A stretch of DNA of 60,903 bases from Candidatus Finniella inopinata (GTDB taxonomy: Bacteria > Pseudomonadota > Alphaproteobacteria > Paracaedibacterales > CAIULA01), in NCBI RefSeq assembly GCF_004210305.1, contig NZ_SCFB01000015.1:1-60903 (forward strand). Direction: 5' to 3'. The notes below the pieces were generated by a model. It was not told where the DNA came from and did no database searches. It was given only the letters and a program-made list of their open reading frames with translations. The translations under genes and the position numbers were made by a program. This document shows, in pieces, positions 34,580-43,826 of this stretch (within the stretch, counting starts at the first letter, position 1; every line of letters starts with the position of its first letter).

Positions 34580-37042
34580 ATGGTTTTCCCAAAATTCCTA
34601 AAAATTTCTTATTTAGTATTACTTGTGAGTTTGTTTAATATAGAAACTTCACAGGGGTCCAATAGATCAGACCAACCTATTTTCCCTGACAGCGCCCCAG
34701 TTGGAACCAAGGTGCAATGGCTCCGGAATACATTCACTCCGTGGCTTAACTCTAAACGCCAAGAAGGGGATTCTTGTGCGATTAATTACACTGGAATCAG
34801 CCTTCTTGATGTTCAAAACTTTCTGAAAGGCTATTCCTCTCAAGTTTTACAAAATAATACCGCTGCAAGAGTTGCGACCCAACAAGCTGAAGCCGAAAAA
34901 GCTCAACTTCTGCAACAATTAGAAACTGCAAAACGTAGACACAGTGTAGAAGAAAGTGCACGCCAAGAGGCAGAGAGAGCCCGAGCAGAACATGAGAAAA
35001 GGGAAAGAGAAATAGCTGCGGAAAAACAAGCGTTAGAACTTAAACATAAGGCAGAACAAGAAGCCCATCGTCAAGCTATAGAAAAACAAAAGAAATTTGA
35101 AGAAGATGCGAGGGCCGCTGAAGTAAGGCGCAAGCAAGAAGAGCTTAAACACAAAGCAGAGCAAGAAGCTCATCGTCAAACTCAAGAAAAAGTTAAGTTA
35201 AGCGAGCAAAAGTTCAACGCACTCGTAAAAAAAGCACAAGAATATGGAATTGATCCTTCGATTTTGGATGCTGTTTTACCTGCAACTGACGATTTAGAAG
35301 AAGAATTGAAGGGGGTTGGACAAAAGTCTTCTTCGCTTCCTCATCTTATGAAATGGTATATCGAGTTGTTGAAAGAGATTAAAAAAAATGAAAATGCGGC
35401 TGAACAAATAAAAAAAGATTGCGGAACCGCTTCAAGGGCAGTATTTGCAGGTACTGCTATTTTGCTTGATGATGATACAAAAGTTGAGGTCGCCATCGAA
35501 GCCATAAATACAATTTATAAATCGGCTAGACAATATAAGGAAACATTGCCAGAATCTTTCGAAAAATTCAGGGAACTTGCTTTAAGACAAATAAAACCCC
35601 CTAGCAACAGCTTTGACAATTATATGACGACTACCCTTTTGACGCCTATGTTTGATGCATTGGAACGTCTTGATGGAAAAGATAGTTTGCAAATGTCTCT
35701 TGATGCTAATGCTAAATTCGAGCAGCTTCTTACCGGTTTAGTTGATGTGGGAGCCTATAAGCCGGATTTAGTCAATCCTATATCTCAGAAGATTATCGAT
35801 TCTAATAAGAGAATTCAAGACGAGATTATAAAACGCAACAGAACCCTCTATGAGCAATTCAATCCTTTATTAATCAGTGAAGCGAAAAAAATTGAGAAAC
35901 TTCCTTCTGAAAGAAAACTAAACGAAATTCCCTTGGTGGTTTTGTTAACCTGTTCCGAGCCCGCTGGATTTCTTTTGGTTAACACCAACCCTAGCCTTGA
36001 CGATTTAAAGGAAGATTTACCAACTCTTACAGTAGATCAGCTAAAGGCTTTATTTGCCTATCTTTTTGGGTTAGCTGATGACTTCGGAGGGGTTCTGCAA
36101 ATCTTTTCCCAACGATCACATACACCAACCAAGGTTAAAGAGCCTGACATTCAACAGCTTTTGAGTATCGTAAAGACAAGAGTTCACCAAGCAGAGAAGG
36201 AGGGAAAATATCAACCTGATCCCTACAAAGTTTCCAGTAGCAAAAAAGAAAGCATATCGGCATTTCTGAAAAAAACTGAGGATTTTGTATCAGGAAAAAC
36301 ATATCGGGATACAATTCAAAGAAGGTTTGGCGAAGTTTATTTGCCATTGAGCGATTACATTAGATCTTGTCGTCAGACTGACTTGGAGGAATTTAAACTG
36401 GAGATTCTTTCTCAAAGAGGGGCAAAAGGCCCCATAGAAGAAACAGCCGCTGAGCAACAGATAAGAAGGGCTCTTATTGATCAAATCATTGGTTTTCAAA
36501 AACAATTTTCAATATTAGATCTTAGTAGGATAAACAACGACGAACTAAAGGTTCTGACACAACAATTTTCGGATCTGAAAGCAGCGGTTGAAGCGAATGG
36601 AGAGCGTTTTAAAACCAATTTTACAGCCTTTTTAAAGAGGAGAGACCCCAATTATGTTGCTCCAACAATAGTAATAAGGCCGTCACCGTCGCCTTCTCCT
36701 ATATCCTCGTTAACTTCATCAAGGTCAAATAGCCCACCCACAACTCCACCAGCAGCCCCACCTGCACCATCTTTTGATGCACCACCCCCACCACCCCCGC
36801 CTGGGCCGCCACCATCTGCCTCTGATCTCTCCTCATCAAGTTCATCTGGAACTGTGGTTCCTGCCACAAGTAGCTCTTCTGCGCCAGATAGAACAAAACT
36901 TTTGGGAGCACTGCAGGGGGCTAACATACCAACAAGACTGATTGAATTCTCAAGGACCCTAAGTTCGACACAAAAAACAAAGTGGACAGGTTTAGACAAG
37001 AAAGCAAAAATTCTATGGATGGATTCAGGAAACGAACCATAG
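34580..37042 (+). CDS. Secreted coiled-coil protein with formin-like polyproline tract
   Basis: An 820-residue protein that fits no family I know. Order: signal peptide (about 1-24, cut near TSQG), a globular start, a charged coiled coil at about 97-220 with a 13-residue repeat ELKHKAEQEAHRQ at 153-165 and 188-200, a long helical middle, then a low-complexity Pro/Ser region from about 695. That region has an uninterrupted Pro run, PPPPPPPGPPP at about 735-745, of the type that binds profilin in formin FH1 and bacterial actin nucleators. The last 50 residues (RTKLLGALQGANIPTRL...) form a short helical module with faint similarity to a WH2 motif, but the spacing of key residues is off. A host-directed, possibly actin-related role is inference only. 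Confidence 0.7.
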   Translation: MVFPKFLKISYLVLLVSLFNIETSQGSNRSDQPIFPDSAPVGTKVQWLRNTFTPWLNSKRQEGDSCAINYTGISLLDVQNFLKGYSSQVLQNNTAARVATQQAEAEKAQLLQQLETAKRRHSVEESARQEAERARAEHEKREREIAAEKQALELKHKAEQEAHRQAIEKQKKFEEDARAAEVRRKQEELKHKAEQEAHRQTQEKVKLSEQKFNALVKKAQEYGIDPSILDAVLPATDDLEEELKGVGQKSSSLPHLMKWYIELLKEIKKNENAAEQIKKDCGTASRAVFAGTAILLDDDTKVEVAIEAINTIYKSARQYKETLPESFEKFRELALRQIKPPSNSFDNYMTTTLLTPMFDALERLDGKDSLQMSLDANAKFEQLLTGLVDVGAYKPDLVNPISQKIIDSNKRIQDEIIKRNRTLYEQFNPLLISEAKKIEKLPSERKLNEIPLVVLLTCSEPAGFLLVNTNPSLDDLKEDLPTLTVDQLKALFAYLFGLADDFGGVLQIFSQRSHTPTKVKEPDIQQLLSIVKTRVHQAEKEGKYQPDPYKVSSSKKESISAFLKKTEDFVSGKTYRDTIQRRFGEVYLPLSDYIRSCRQTDLEEFKLEILSQRGAKGPIEETAAEQQIRRALIDQIIGFQKQFSILDLSRINNDELKVLTQQFSDLKAAVEANGERFKTNFTAFLKRRDPNYVAPTIVIRPSPSPSPISSLTSSRSNSPPTTPPAAPPAPSFDAPPPPPPPGPPPSASDLSSSSSSGTVVPATSSSSAPDRTKLLGALQGANIPTRLIEFSRTLSSTQKTKWTGLDKKAKILWMDSGNEP

Positions 37043-37080
37043 TACACTCGGCCGATCTTGCCGTCTTGTAAACTTGATTA

Positions 37081-37761
37081 ATGACACCTACCAACCAGCT
37101 TATTCTGCCCTTGGCGCCGTCCACCAATTTCAGCCGCCAGGCGTGGATTCAAGATGCCAGCAACCAACAGGCCGCCGCCTGGGTCAACCAGTGGCCTGAC
37201 TGGCCCGCGCCCCGCATCGTTTGCGTGCATGGAGAGGAGGGGAGTGGGAAGACCCATCTGGCTCACTTATGGGCAGATCAAGCTAAGGGCGTACACATGG
37301 ACGCCACCCAGGCAGCCGAAAAAAGCCCCTATGAGACCTTTACGACCAAACAACCCATCGCCCTTGATGATGTTGAGGCTGTGGCCGATCAAGAATGGTT
37401 ATTTCACTTTTACAACTTCATTCAAGATACTGGGGGGTCGGCACTGTTGTTGGCCACCACCCCCCCCAGTCGTTGGGGTGTCACTTTGCCAGATTTATCC
37501 TCGCGCCTTCAAACCATAATCAGCGTTGAAATTCTGCGCCCGGACGAGCACGCCTTAAAGGCCATCATGATTAAGCAATTTCGGGATCGCGGCCTGATCG
37601 TGAAGCCCGAAGTCGTTGATTATTTGTTGAAACTGTCTGAACGATCGTTTGCACAAACGAATCGGTGGGTCCTTGAATTGGACAGGGTGGCCGCGACCAA
37701 AGGGCGGTCAATCACGATCCCTTTAATTCGGGAAATTTTTGCCAGCGAGAGTGCGGTATAA
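37081..37761 (+). CDS. hdaA: DnaA-related replication regulator HdaA
   Basis: A 226-residue DnaA-like AAA+ protein without a DNA-binding domain, as in Hda/HdaA, which with the sliding clamp promotes hydrolysis of DnaA-ATP. Seen: a clamp-binding motif QLILPL at residues 6-11, a Walker A variant GEEGSGKTHLAHLW, a short Walker B (PIALDDVEAV) and an LSSRLQTI box VII-like stretch. It starts upstream of rplM-rpsI. Since CtrA and HdaA act in the same Caulobacter-type cell-cycle circuit, it supports an alphaproteobacterial cell-cycle control here. Confidence 0.85.
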   Translation: MTPTNQLILPLAPSTNFSRQAWIQDASNQQAAAWVNQWPDWPAPRIVCVHGEEGSGKTHLAHLWADQAKGVHMDATQAAEKSPYETFTTKQPIALDDVEAVADQEWLFHFYNFIQDTGGSALLLATTPPSRWGVTLPDLSSRLQTIISVEILRPDEHALKAIMIKQFRDRGLIVKPEVVDYLLKLSERSFAQTNRWVLELDRVAATKGRSITIPLIREIFASESAV

Positions 37762-37814
37762 TAATACCACATCCTGAAATTCCATATAAACAAAGCCTTA
37801 CAGAGGTTTTTTTG

Positions 37815-37843
37815 TTGCCAAATAGATTTTTTCCACCTATAAA
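37815..37843 (+). promoter_or_regulatory. Sigma-70-like promoter for rplM-rpsI
   Basis: TTGCCA, a 17-base spacer and TATAAA, ending 32 bases before the rplM ATG. It is a good match to the bacterial housekeeping consensus. Confidence 0.55.
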
Positions 37844-37875
37844 TGACACAGAGAAATTTAACGTTTTAAAGAAAA

Positions 37876-38340
37876 ATGTATACACCTTCTACACGCACAC
37901 AAGATGTGGACAAGAAATGGCTGCTAATCGATGCACAAGACCTGATTTTGGGTCGTTTGGCAAGCTTGGTCGCGATGCGCCTTCGTGGCAAACATAAACC
38001 CAGTTACACCCCCCATGCGGATGATGGCGACTATGTCGTGATTATCAATGCCGAAAAAGTTAAACTGACAGGCAACAAATTGGCTGATAAGAAATTTTAT
38101 TGGCACACAGGCTATGCTGGCGGAATTAAAGAACGCGCAATTGGCCAAATTTTGGGTGGGAAATATCCTGAAAGAGTTTTAATTAAAGCTGTTGAGCGTA
38201 TGGTCCCTAGGGGTCCTTTGGGACGCAAAATTATGAGTAACCTAAAAGTTTACAAGGGTTCTGAACACCCCCATGCTGCCCAACAACCAACATTATTAGA
38301 CATAGCTGCGATGAACCGCAAGAACGTACGGAGTATTTAA
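37876..38340 (+). CDS. rplM: 50S ribosomal protein L13
   Basis: A 154-residue L13. Seen: [34 protein letters not shown], and the [19 protein letters not shown] signature. rpsI follows after 2 bases, the usual L13-S9 pair, under one promoter and one terminator. Confidence 0.97.
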   Translation: MYTPSTRTQDVDKKWLLIDAQDLILGRLASLVAMRLRGKHKPSYTPHADDGDYVVIINAEKVKLTGNKLADKKFYWHTGYAGGIKERAIGQILGGKYPERVLIKAVERMVPRGPLGRKIMSNLKVYKGSEHPHAAQQPTLLDIAAMNRKNVRSI

Positions 38341-38342
38341 CC

Positions 38343-38855
38343 ATGACGACTGAAAGAGTTGGTCTAGAAGATTTAAAAGTTGCCGTTAAAAAAGCAGCTT
38401 CTGTTGACAAAGAAACCACGACGGTTAGTGAATCATCGGCAGAGGTACGGACACCTAAGATTGATGCTCAAGGGCGTTCTTATGCCACTGGAAAACGTAA
38501 AAATGCAATCGCCCGTGTGTGGATTAAACCGGGGATGGGTAAGATTTTGGTCAATGGCAAAACCTTTGAACATTACTTTGCACGCCCTGTTTTGCAAATG
38601 ATTATCAATCAGCCTTTCAAGGCGGCTAATCGGATCACCCAGTACGATGTTTGGTGCACCGTTGTTGGGGGTGGATTATCAGGCCAGGCCGGCGCTGTGC
38701 GTCACGGTATCAGCAAGGCGTTGACCTTTTTCGAGCCGGATCTCCGTCCAGCCTTAAAGCAGGGTGGATTCTTAACACGTGACAGCCGTATTGTTGAACG
38801 TAAGAAATATGGTCAAGCCAAAGCGCGTCGTCGTTTCCAATTCTCGAAGCGTTAA
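38343..38855 (+). CDS. rpsI: 30S ribosomal protein S9
   Basis: A 170-residue S9 with an N-terminal extension of about 40 residues, common in alphaproteobacteria. Seen: [33 protein letters not shown], and the C-terminal RRRFQFSKR that reaches the decoding site. A terminator directly follows, and a group II intron is inserted right behind it without touching the gene. Confidence 0.97.
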   Translation: MTTERVGLEDLKVAVKKAASVDKETTTVSESSAEVRTPKIDAQGRSYATGKRKNAIARVWIKPGMGKILVNGKTFEHYFARPVLQMIINQPFKAANRITQYDVWCTVVGGGLSGQAGAVRHGISKALTFFEPDLRPALKQGGFLTRDSRIVERKKYGQAKARRRFQFSKR

Positions 38856-38882
38856 TACTGTCGTTTTTCAGATTGTTTTTAG

Positions 38883-38912
38883 AACTCGGTCATTTGGCCG
38901 AGTTTTTTTTTG
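38883..38912 (+). terminator. rpsI terminator and intron target
   Basis: AACTCGG and CCGAGTT form a 7-bp stem with an 8-base loop, followed by a run of about 8 T. The group II intron begins directly after the T-run, the typical insertion site of class C introns. Confidence 0.9.
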
Positions 38913-40817
38913 GTGCGCCAAGCATGGTGCAGAGGTCCTTATTGAAGAATAAGGACGCTATAGTTTAGGTGGTGAGAGTCCACTGCACGCCGTGGAAGTC
39001 GGAAGTGCGAGTCTAGGCAAGGGTGTCTTCCGCGAGGGAGAATCTGAAGGAAGCCGACGACGCAACAAGGAAGTGACGAACAGGAACTGGATAAAAGGCT
39101 GCTATAGCTGGGTAACACGGCCTTAGACGGAGATGCCCAATAACTGACCGCAAGCGTATAGCAGTAGATCCAGCACTGACCTTGGGAAAGACCTGCATCT
39201 TACCTTGGGAGATCTCTTATCCTGTTTGTTGAACGCAAACTATTGGTTAAGTGATTAATCAAGAGGGGATAAGAGAAGTCAGCAGAAGGCGTATTAGGCT
39301 GAGTTAATCAGCTGAAGGCCTGAATCAGTTAAGCCAGAGAAAGTCGTTGAAGACTCTTTAAGATGGAGAGGTAGGAAGATGAGGAAACATCACCAACGTC
39401 CGGACAGATTTCAGCGTATGAGACCTGAAGGGAGCGAGGTACAGCAAATCTTGAAGGCGTCAACAATGGATGAGCCTCTGACAGAGTATTTGATGGAAAA
39501 GGTTTGTGACCCATCAAATTTGAACCGAGCGTACAAACGTGTTAAAGCAAACAAAGGAGCCGCAGGGGTTGACGGGATGACAGTTGATGATCTGTTTGGC
39601 TGGATTGCGAAACACAAAGAGTCACTTATAGAATCGTTAAGGACAGGAACCTACCAACCATCTCCTGTATTGGGGGTTGAAATTCCGAAGCCAGGGAAAA
39701 GCAAGGAAACCCGGTTGTTAGGGATTCCTTGTGTGGTTGACAGGCTTGTCCAACAGGCTATTCTTCAGGTATTAGAGCCCATGTTTGATCCAACATTTTC
39801 AGGGTCAAGCTACGGATTTAGACCTGGCCGAAGTGCGCATCAAGCGCTGTTAAAGGCGCGAGAGTACGTACAGGCAGGATATGACATCGTGGTTGATATT
39901 GACGTTGAAAAATTTTTCGACCGGGTTAACCACGATAAGCTCATGTTTAGGCTTTCAAAGCGGGTAGGTGACAAAAGACTGTTAAAGATCATCCGACGCT
40001 TCTTAGAGGCGGAGATGCTGAGACAGGGGATTTGCATTGAACGGATAGAAGGGCTGGCCCAAGGGGGACCTCTCTCACCATTAATGTCAAATCTTGTGCT
40101 AGATGAGCTGGACAAGGAGTTAGAGCACCGAGGACACAAATTTTGCCGATACGCAGATGACTGTAATATTTACGTCAAGAGTTTGCGAGCGGGGGAACGT
40201 GTGTTGCAATCGGTGAAAGATTTTCTTGCAAAACGTCTGAAGCTGAAGGTTAACGAAACCAAGAGTGCTTGTGCTTCTGTTGAAGAGCGCCAGTTTCTTG
40301 GGTATCGACTTCTGAAGGAAGGGAAGGTTATAGTTGCCGAGCACAGTTTGAGTCGTATTCAAGACAAGGTGCGGTGGATTACCCGTCGAAATAGGGGGGT
40401 TAGCTTAGAAACAGTAGTATCTGACCTAAATCAAGCCCTAAGAGGATGGGGAAACTATTTTCGACTAACAGAATGGCCTTCACAGAGGAAAAGCTTGGAT
40501 GGGTGGATACATCACAAAGTACGGTGTTATCGACTTAAACAGCGAAAGAGACCCTTGTCCATCGCTAAATTCCTCATGAGCTTGGGTGTGCCTGCTTGCA
40601 GTGCATGGCCTGTAGCAAAATCGGGGAAAGGATGGTGGCGGTTATCTCTGAGTATCCCGGTTCATCATGCTATGGATAACAATTGGTTCAAAGAAATAGG
40701 GCTTATAAATCTAAGATCCATGAAAGCTGTGGTAAAAGCTTAACTGAAACCGCCGTATGCGACATCGCACGTACGGTGGTGTGAGAGGACGGGGTCGTGA
40801 GGCCCCTCCTACTCGAT
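38913..40817 (+). mobile_element. Class C (IIC) group II intron
   Basis: The element starts with the intron consensus GTGCGCC at 38913 and ends with the domain VI tail CCTACTCGAT at 40817. The maturase gene occupies the domain IV position. Domain V is at about 40748-40781: a hairpin with CCGTATGCG paired with CGCACGTACGG and a CGC triad, as in IIC introns, instead of AGC. Insertion directly behind a rho-independent terminator is the class C habit. The 5' 460 bases form the domain I-III region. It looks complete, with intact ORF and domain V, so it may still splice. The exact 3' boundary is good to a few bases. Confidence 0.85.
39379..40743 (+). CDS. Group II intron reverse transcriptase/maturase
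   Basis: A 454-residue intron-encoded protein. Reverse-transcriptase blocks are in order: NKGAAGVDGMTVDDL, a RLLGIPCVVDRLVQQA block, SYGFRPGRSAHQA, VVDIDVEKFFDRVNHDKL, GLAQGGPLSPLMSNLVLDELD, and the catalytic RYADDCNIYV with YADD at about 258-261. A maturase (X) domain follows (LNQALRGWGNYFRLTE...). There is no endonuclease (HNH) domain, as usual in class C. The YADDCNIYVKS form is characteristic of that class. The start at 39379 is uncertain; the ATG at 39469 (MDEPLTEYLME) would also give a full RT core. The intron RNA is its partner. Confidence 0.93.
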   Translation: MRKHHQRPDRFQRMRPEGSEVQQILKASTMDEPLTEYLMEKVCDPSNLNRAYKRVKANKGAAGVDGMTVDDLFGWIAKHKESLIESLRTGTYQPSPVLGVEIPKPGKSKETRLLGIPCVVDRLVQQAILQVLEPMFDPTFSGSSYGFRPGRSAHQALLKAREYVQAGYDIVVDIDVEKFFDRVNHDKLMFRLSKRVGDKRLLKIIRRFLEAEMLRQGICIERIEGLAQGGPLSPLMSNLVLDELDKELEHRGHKFCRYADDCNIYVKSLRAGERVLQSVKDFLAKRLKLKVNETKSACASVEERQFLGYRLLKEGKVIVAEHSLSRIQDKVRWITRRNRGVSLETVVSDLNQALRGWGNYFRLTEWPSQRKSLDGWIHHKVRCYRLKQRKRPLSIAKFLMSLGVPACSAWPVAKSGKGWWRLSLSIPVHHAMDNNWFKEIGLINLRSMKAVVKA

Positions 40818-40904
40818 CTCCAACCACAACCAGGCTATCATGAGGGACGTTAAAAATTGGTTAAGGTGTTACAGCAATCTCAAAAGTTGTATGCATAAAC
40901 TATC

Positions 40905-41720
40905 CTACCAACCCCATCCGGGGATAACGACGCCTTGAAATGTTTTTATGATAAAGCTTTTCGTTTCATCGCTTTGATAAATAGCGACAAGTTTTTGAAT
41001 GCGGCTGTCTTTTTCTTGTCCAATTCGAACAGTAAGAACATTGGTGTAAGGCGTATCGGGGGACTCTATTGCTAAGGAGCTTTTCGGGTCTAATCTAGCC
41101 GAGACAACCCAATCGGTATTAATAACTGCAGCAGTTACGTCAGGCAATGTCATCGCCAGGGTAGGCGCGTCAAGTTCCTTAATCTTAAGCTGCTTGGGGT
41201 TCGCCATAATATCCAGAACCGTTGGGTTTTTAACTGAATTCAAGCGGATTAATCCAATCTGTTCTAAAAACTGCAGCGCACGCCCAGCATTGGTGGGGTC
41301 GTTTGGGATTCCAATAACAGAACCCTCTGGCAGATCTTTAGCAGATTTCACAGATTGAGAATAAAGTCCCATAGGCATAAGAACCGTCTTAGCGATACTG
41401 TGAATTTTATACCCACGGGCTTTGACTTGTTCATCAAGAAAGGGCTGATGTTGGTAACAGTTAACATCAATCTCACCTTGGTTCAAAGCTTCATTCGGCA
41501 ACATAAAGTCATTAAATTCAATAATTTCGATGTCTAGGCCTTGCTTTTTCGCTTCACTTTTCACGTGTTCCATAATACGTGCATGGGGCCCCGCCGTAAC
41601 GCCCACTTTTAATGGTTGCTCAGGGGAAAGAGAGGTCCGGGCAGGCTTTCTTAAAACCCCAAAAATCCCCACTCCAATAACTAACAATCCAAGAAATATA
41701 AACCAAAACTTCTTTGTCAT
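40905..41720 (-). CDS. metQ: MetQ/NlpA-type methionine-binding protein
   Basis: A 271-residue substrate-binding protein of the MetQ family. Seen: LKVGVTAGPHARIMEHV, IEFNDFMLPNEALNQGEIDVNCYQHQPFL, and VIGIPNDPTNAGRAL, all typical. Unlike most MetQ proteins there is no lipobox Cys; the N-terminus is an uncleaved-looking membrane anchor (WFIFLGLLVIGVGIFGVL). Its start overlaps the stop of the CpoB-like gene by four bases (ATGA). The partner genes metN and metI are not in the window; the ABC ATPase and permease nearby belong to another transporter type. It likely binds D/L-methionine, family-based. Confidence 0.85.
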   Translation of the reverse strand: MTKKFWFIFLGLLVIGVGIFGVLRKPARTSLSPEQPLKVGVTAGPHARIMEHVKSEAKKQGLDIEIIEFNDFMLPNEALNQGEIDVNCYQHQPFLDEQVKARGYKIHSIAKTVLMPMGLYSQSVKSAKDLPEGSVIGIPNDPTNAGRALQFLEQIGLIRLNSVKNPTVLDIMANPKQLKIKELDAPTLAMTLPDVTAAVINTDWVVSARLDPKSSLAIESPDTPYTNVLTVRIGQEKDSRIQKLVAIYQSDETKSFIIKTFQGVVIPGWGW

Positions 41721-42427
41721 TTTGGTTTCCCTGCTGATTGACAAGAAGCATTCTTTAAGGTTGTTTCAAGACGCTTTTTTTGCTCATTACTTAATTGTTC
41801 TTTTTGAAGAATAGCCAACTGTTCACAACAACCCTTCATGTCTTCTTTCTTCATCTTAGCTTCAGCCAAGCCTAGCCTTGCATCGATCATCAAAGGGGTT
41901 TCTAATTTACCTGTCAACGCCTGAGAGAAAGCCTCCTCAGCGTCGCCAAAATTTTTCATCTTCAGGTTAATATCGCCAATGTGCAACCAAGCTTTATAGG
42001 CATAAATATCTTCAGGGTACTCCCTTGTAATACATAAGAACGCTTCTTTTGCTTTACCAAATTCGCCTTTGTTTAACAAACCAGATGCCTGATTATATTG
42101 GGCTGTTGCAGGCGAGTTAATTAGGGTGGGTGCATTCTCAGAAGCCTTTTTGGTGGCATCAGCTTCAGCCTGAGTTCGAGCCCCCTCTAAGGTCGAAGAG
42201 ATGGCAGCAGGTGTTGCATTCCTTAAAGCCGACTCCAGAATTTTGACGCGTTCATTCAATTCATGTAATTTTTCAAGCAATACATTATGACGTTCGATAT
42301 CTTCTGGCAATTGGGGCCCGCCATCAGCATTTATTTCCGTTGAGGTCGGTAAAGGGGCCGATTGCTCGGTCGCATACAAGACCGACGAACTGGCAAAAAA
42401 AGCCACAAAAGCAAGGAAACAATGCAT
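41717..42427 (-). CDS. CpoB/YbgF-like TPR periplasmic protein
   Basis: A 236-residue protein with a signal peptide (cut near LYA-TE), an N-terminal coiled coil (about 45-70, RHNVLLEKLHELNERVKILE), an Ala-rich linker, and TPR repeats from about 110 (YNQASGLLNKGEFGKAKEAF, WLHIGDINLKMKNFGDAEEAF). This is the CpoB/YbgF layout, which coordinates Tol-Pal with peptidoglycan synthesis. It is not next to tol-pal here but between transporter genes, and it is translationally coupled to the MetQ-like gene. A generic TPR protein is the alternative. Confidence 0.7.
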   Translation of the reverse strand: MHCFLAFVAFFASSSVLYATEQSAPLPTSTEINADGGPQLPEDIERHNVLLEKLHELNERVKILESALRNATPAAISSTLEGARTQAEADATKKASENAPTLINSPATAQYNQASGLLNKGEFGKAKEAFLCITREYPEDIYAYKAWLHIGDINLKMKNFGDAEEAFSQALTGKLETPLMIDARLGLAEAKMKKEDMKGCCEQLAILQKEQLSNEQKKRLETTLKNASCQSAGKPK

Positions 42428-42439
42428 ATTTTTTATCCT

Positions 42440-43153
42440 TTAAGTTAAGTTCGATAAGAATTTTTGGGCGCGTTTTGATAGTAAATCACCACCATCTTTA
42501 GCGAAAAATTGGCTGGCTGGCAAATCATCCAGTATGACCCCGTGATCCAAGAATAAAATATGATCCGCCACTGCCTGGGCCAACCGCATTTCGTGGGTAA
42601 CCAGGACGATAACGCGTTTTGGATTCCTCACCGACAAAATAATGTCACCCACATCTTTCACCATTTCGGGATCAAGCGCACTTGTTGGTTCATCAAACAA
42701 CATAATGGCCGGATCTTTCATCAGGGCCCGGGCAATAGCAACACGCTGTTTCTGCCCTCCTGAAAGGTTAACCGGATAGGCCTTATCCTTTGTTTGCAAA
42801 CCAAACTGTTGCAACAAGGCATACGCTTGTTGCTCGACCCCAGCGCGATCAAATCCCTGGCTTAAAGGGGCCAGCGTCAAATTTTCTAAGACAGTTATGT
42901 GGGGAAACAAATGAAAAGCTTGAAAAACAAAACCAATTTCTCCTGCAGCCAAATGAGATAAATCCCGCCCAGCGAAGTCAACGCTGCCAGAATCGGGTTT
43001 ATCCAGTTGAGCCAAACACCGCAACAACGTGGTCTTGCCACTGCCAGAGGGGCCAATAACCGCCGTGATTTTGCCTAGTTTCGAGGAAAAACTTAAGTTA
43101 TTTAAAACCGTAAGCTCGCCCGAGGTTTTGATAAGATTGCAACACTTAAGCAT
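42440..43153 (-). CDS. Polar amino-acid ABC transporter ATPase
   Basis: A 237-residue ATPase of the GlnQ/ArtP type. Walker A GPSGSGKTTLLR, the Q-loop VFQAFHLFP, the signature LSGGQKQRVAIARAL, Walker B IMLFDEPTSALDPE and the switch His in VLVTHE are intact. It overlaps the permease gene by 8 bases. Together with the permease and the binding lipoprotein it forms a complete amino-acid importer. Confidence 0.93.
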   Translation of the reverse strand: MLKCCNLIKTSGELTVLNNLSFSSKLGKITAVIGPSGSGKTTLLRCLAQLDKPDSGSVDFAGRDLSHLAAGEIGFVFQAFHLFPHITVLENLTLAPLSQGFDRAGVEQQAYALLQQFGLQTKDKAYPVNLSGGQKQRVAIARALMKDPAIMLFDEPTSALDPEMVKDVGDIILSVRNPKRVIVLVTHEMRLAQAVADHILFLDHGVILDDLPASQFFAKDGGDLLSKRAQKFLSNLT

Positions 43154-43799
43154 GGGCCCAACGCTTTTCTAGTCTGTTGGCCATAAAACTGATGATCATC
43201 ACCATGACAAAATAACAACTTGCTGCGATCATAAGGGGTTCAAAATATGAGAATTTTTCACCCGCAACATTTTGTGCTCGTTTTAATAAATCAGCTTCAC
43301 CGATGGTGGCAACAAGAGCCGACTCTTTTAGCAAGTTAACCATTTCATTCACAAGGGCCGGCAGAATATTGCGAACAGCTTGGGGGAGAATGACTTTGAT
43401 CCAGGTCTGCAAAGTTGAAATGCCTAAAACTTTTGCCGCATCCCATTGGCCGGGATCAATACCTTGAATGCCTGCGCGAATAATTTCAGAACTGTAGGCG
43501 GCTGAGTTTAAGGAAAAGGCCAAAATACCAGCTTGAAACGCCGAAATGGAGCATCCAATCACCTGAGGCATTGCATGAAATATAATCCCCAACTGTACCA
43601 ACAAAGGGGTTCCCCGAAAAACAGCTGTATAGGCGGCTGATAATTTTTCAAGAACCAATATATTAGAAAGTTTCCCAATCGCCAAAATAACACCTAAAGG
43701 CAACCCACATAATAGCGAAACAACCGCAAACTTCAAGGTAACGGTTATGCCACCGGCTATATAAGGAAAAGAGGTGTAAATAGTCTCAAAATGCAACAT
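43146..43799 (-). CDS. Polar amino-acid ABC transporter permease
   Basis: A 217-residue inner-membrane permease of the HisM/GlnP family. About five membrane segments; the EAA-like loop is seen in AAYSSEIIRAGIQGIDPGQWDAAKVLG, and FRGTPLLVQL is a family hallmark. The ATG at 43799 is chosen; the TTG at 43811 is possible. It is 28 bases downstream of the binding-protein gene. Confidence 0.92.
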   Translation of the reverse strand: MLHFETIYTSFPYIAGGITVTLKFAVVSLLCGLPLGVILAIGKLSNILVLEKLSAAYTAVFRGTPLLVQLGIIFHAMPQVIGCSISAFQAGILAFSLNSAAYSSEIIRAGIQGIDPGQWDAAKVLGISTLQTWIKVILPQAVRNILPALVNEMVNLLKESALVATIGEADLLKRAQNVAGEKFSYFEPLMIAASCYFVMVMIISFMANRLEKRWAHA

Positions 43800-43826
43800 A
43801 GAATTTATCAAACATTCTCAGTAACG

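Noticed and set aside
36700-36830. Repeat array in the coiled-coil gene that could look like CRISPR or satellite
   Set aside because: It is Pro/Ser codon low complexity inside an open frame, without spacers.
36890-36960. WH2 actin-binding motif in the C-terminus of the coiled-coil protein
   Set aside because: LLGALQGANIPTRL resembles the motif but the Gly and basic positions do not fit the consensus spacing; kept only as a hint.
34561-37042. Autotransporter assignment for the coiled-coil protein
   Set aside because: There is no C-terminal barrel; the protein ends in a short soluble segment.
40850-40864. TTAA-N7-TTAA box just behind the group II intron
   Set aside because: No gene starts near it on either strand; it lies between the 3' ends of the intron and the MetQ-like gene. 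I take it as chance, and it shows the motif alone is not proof.
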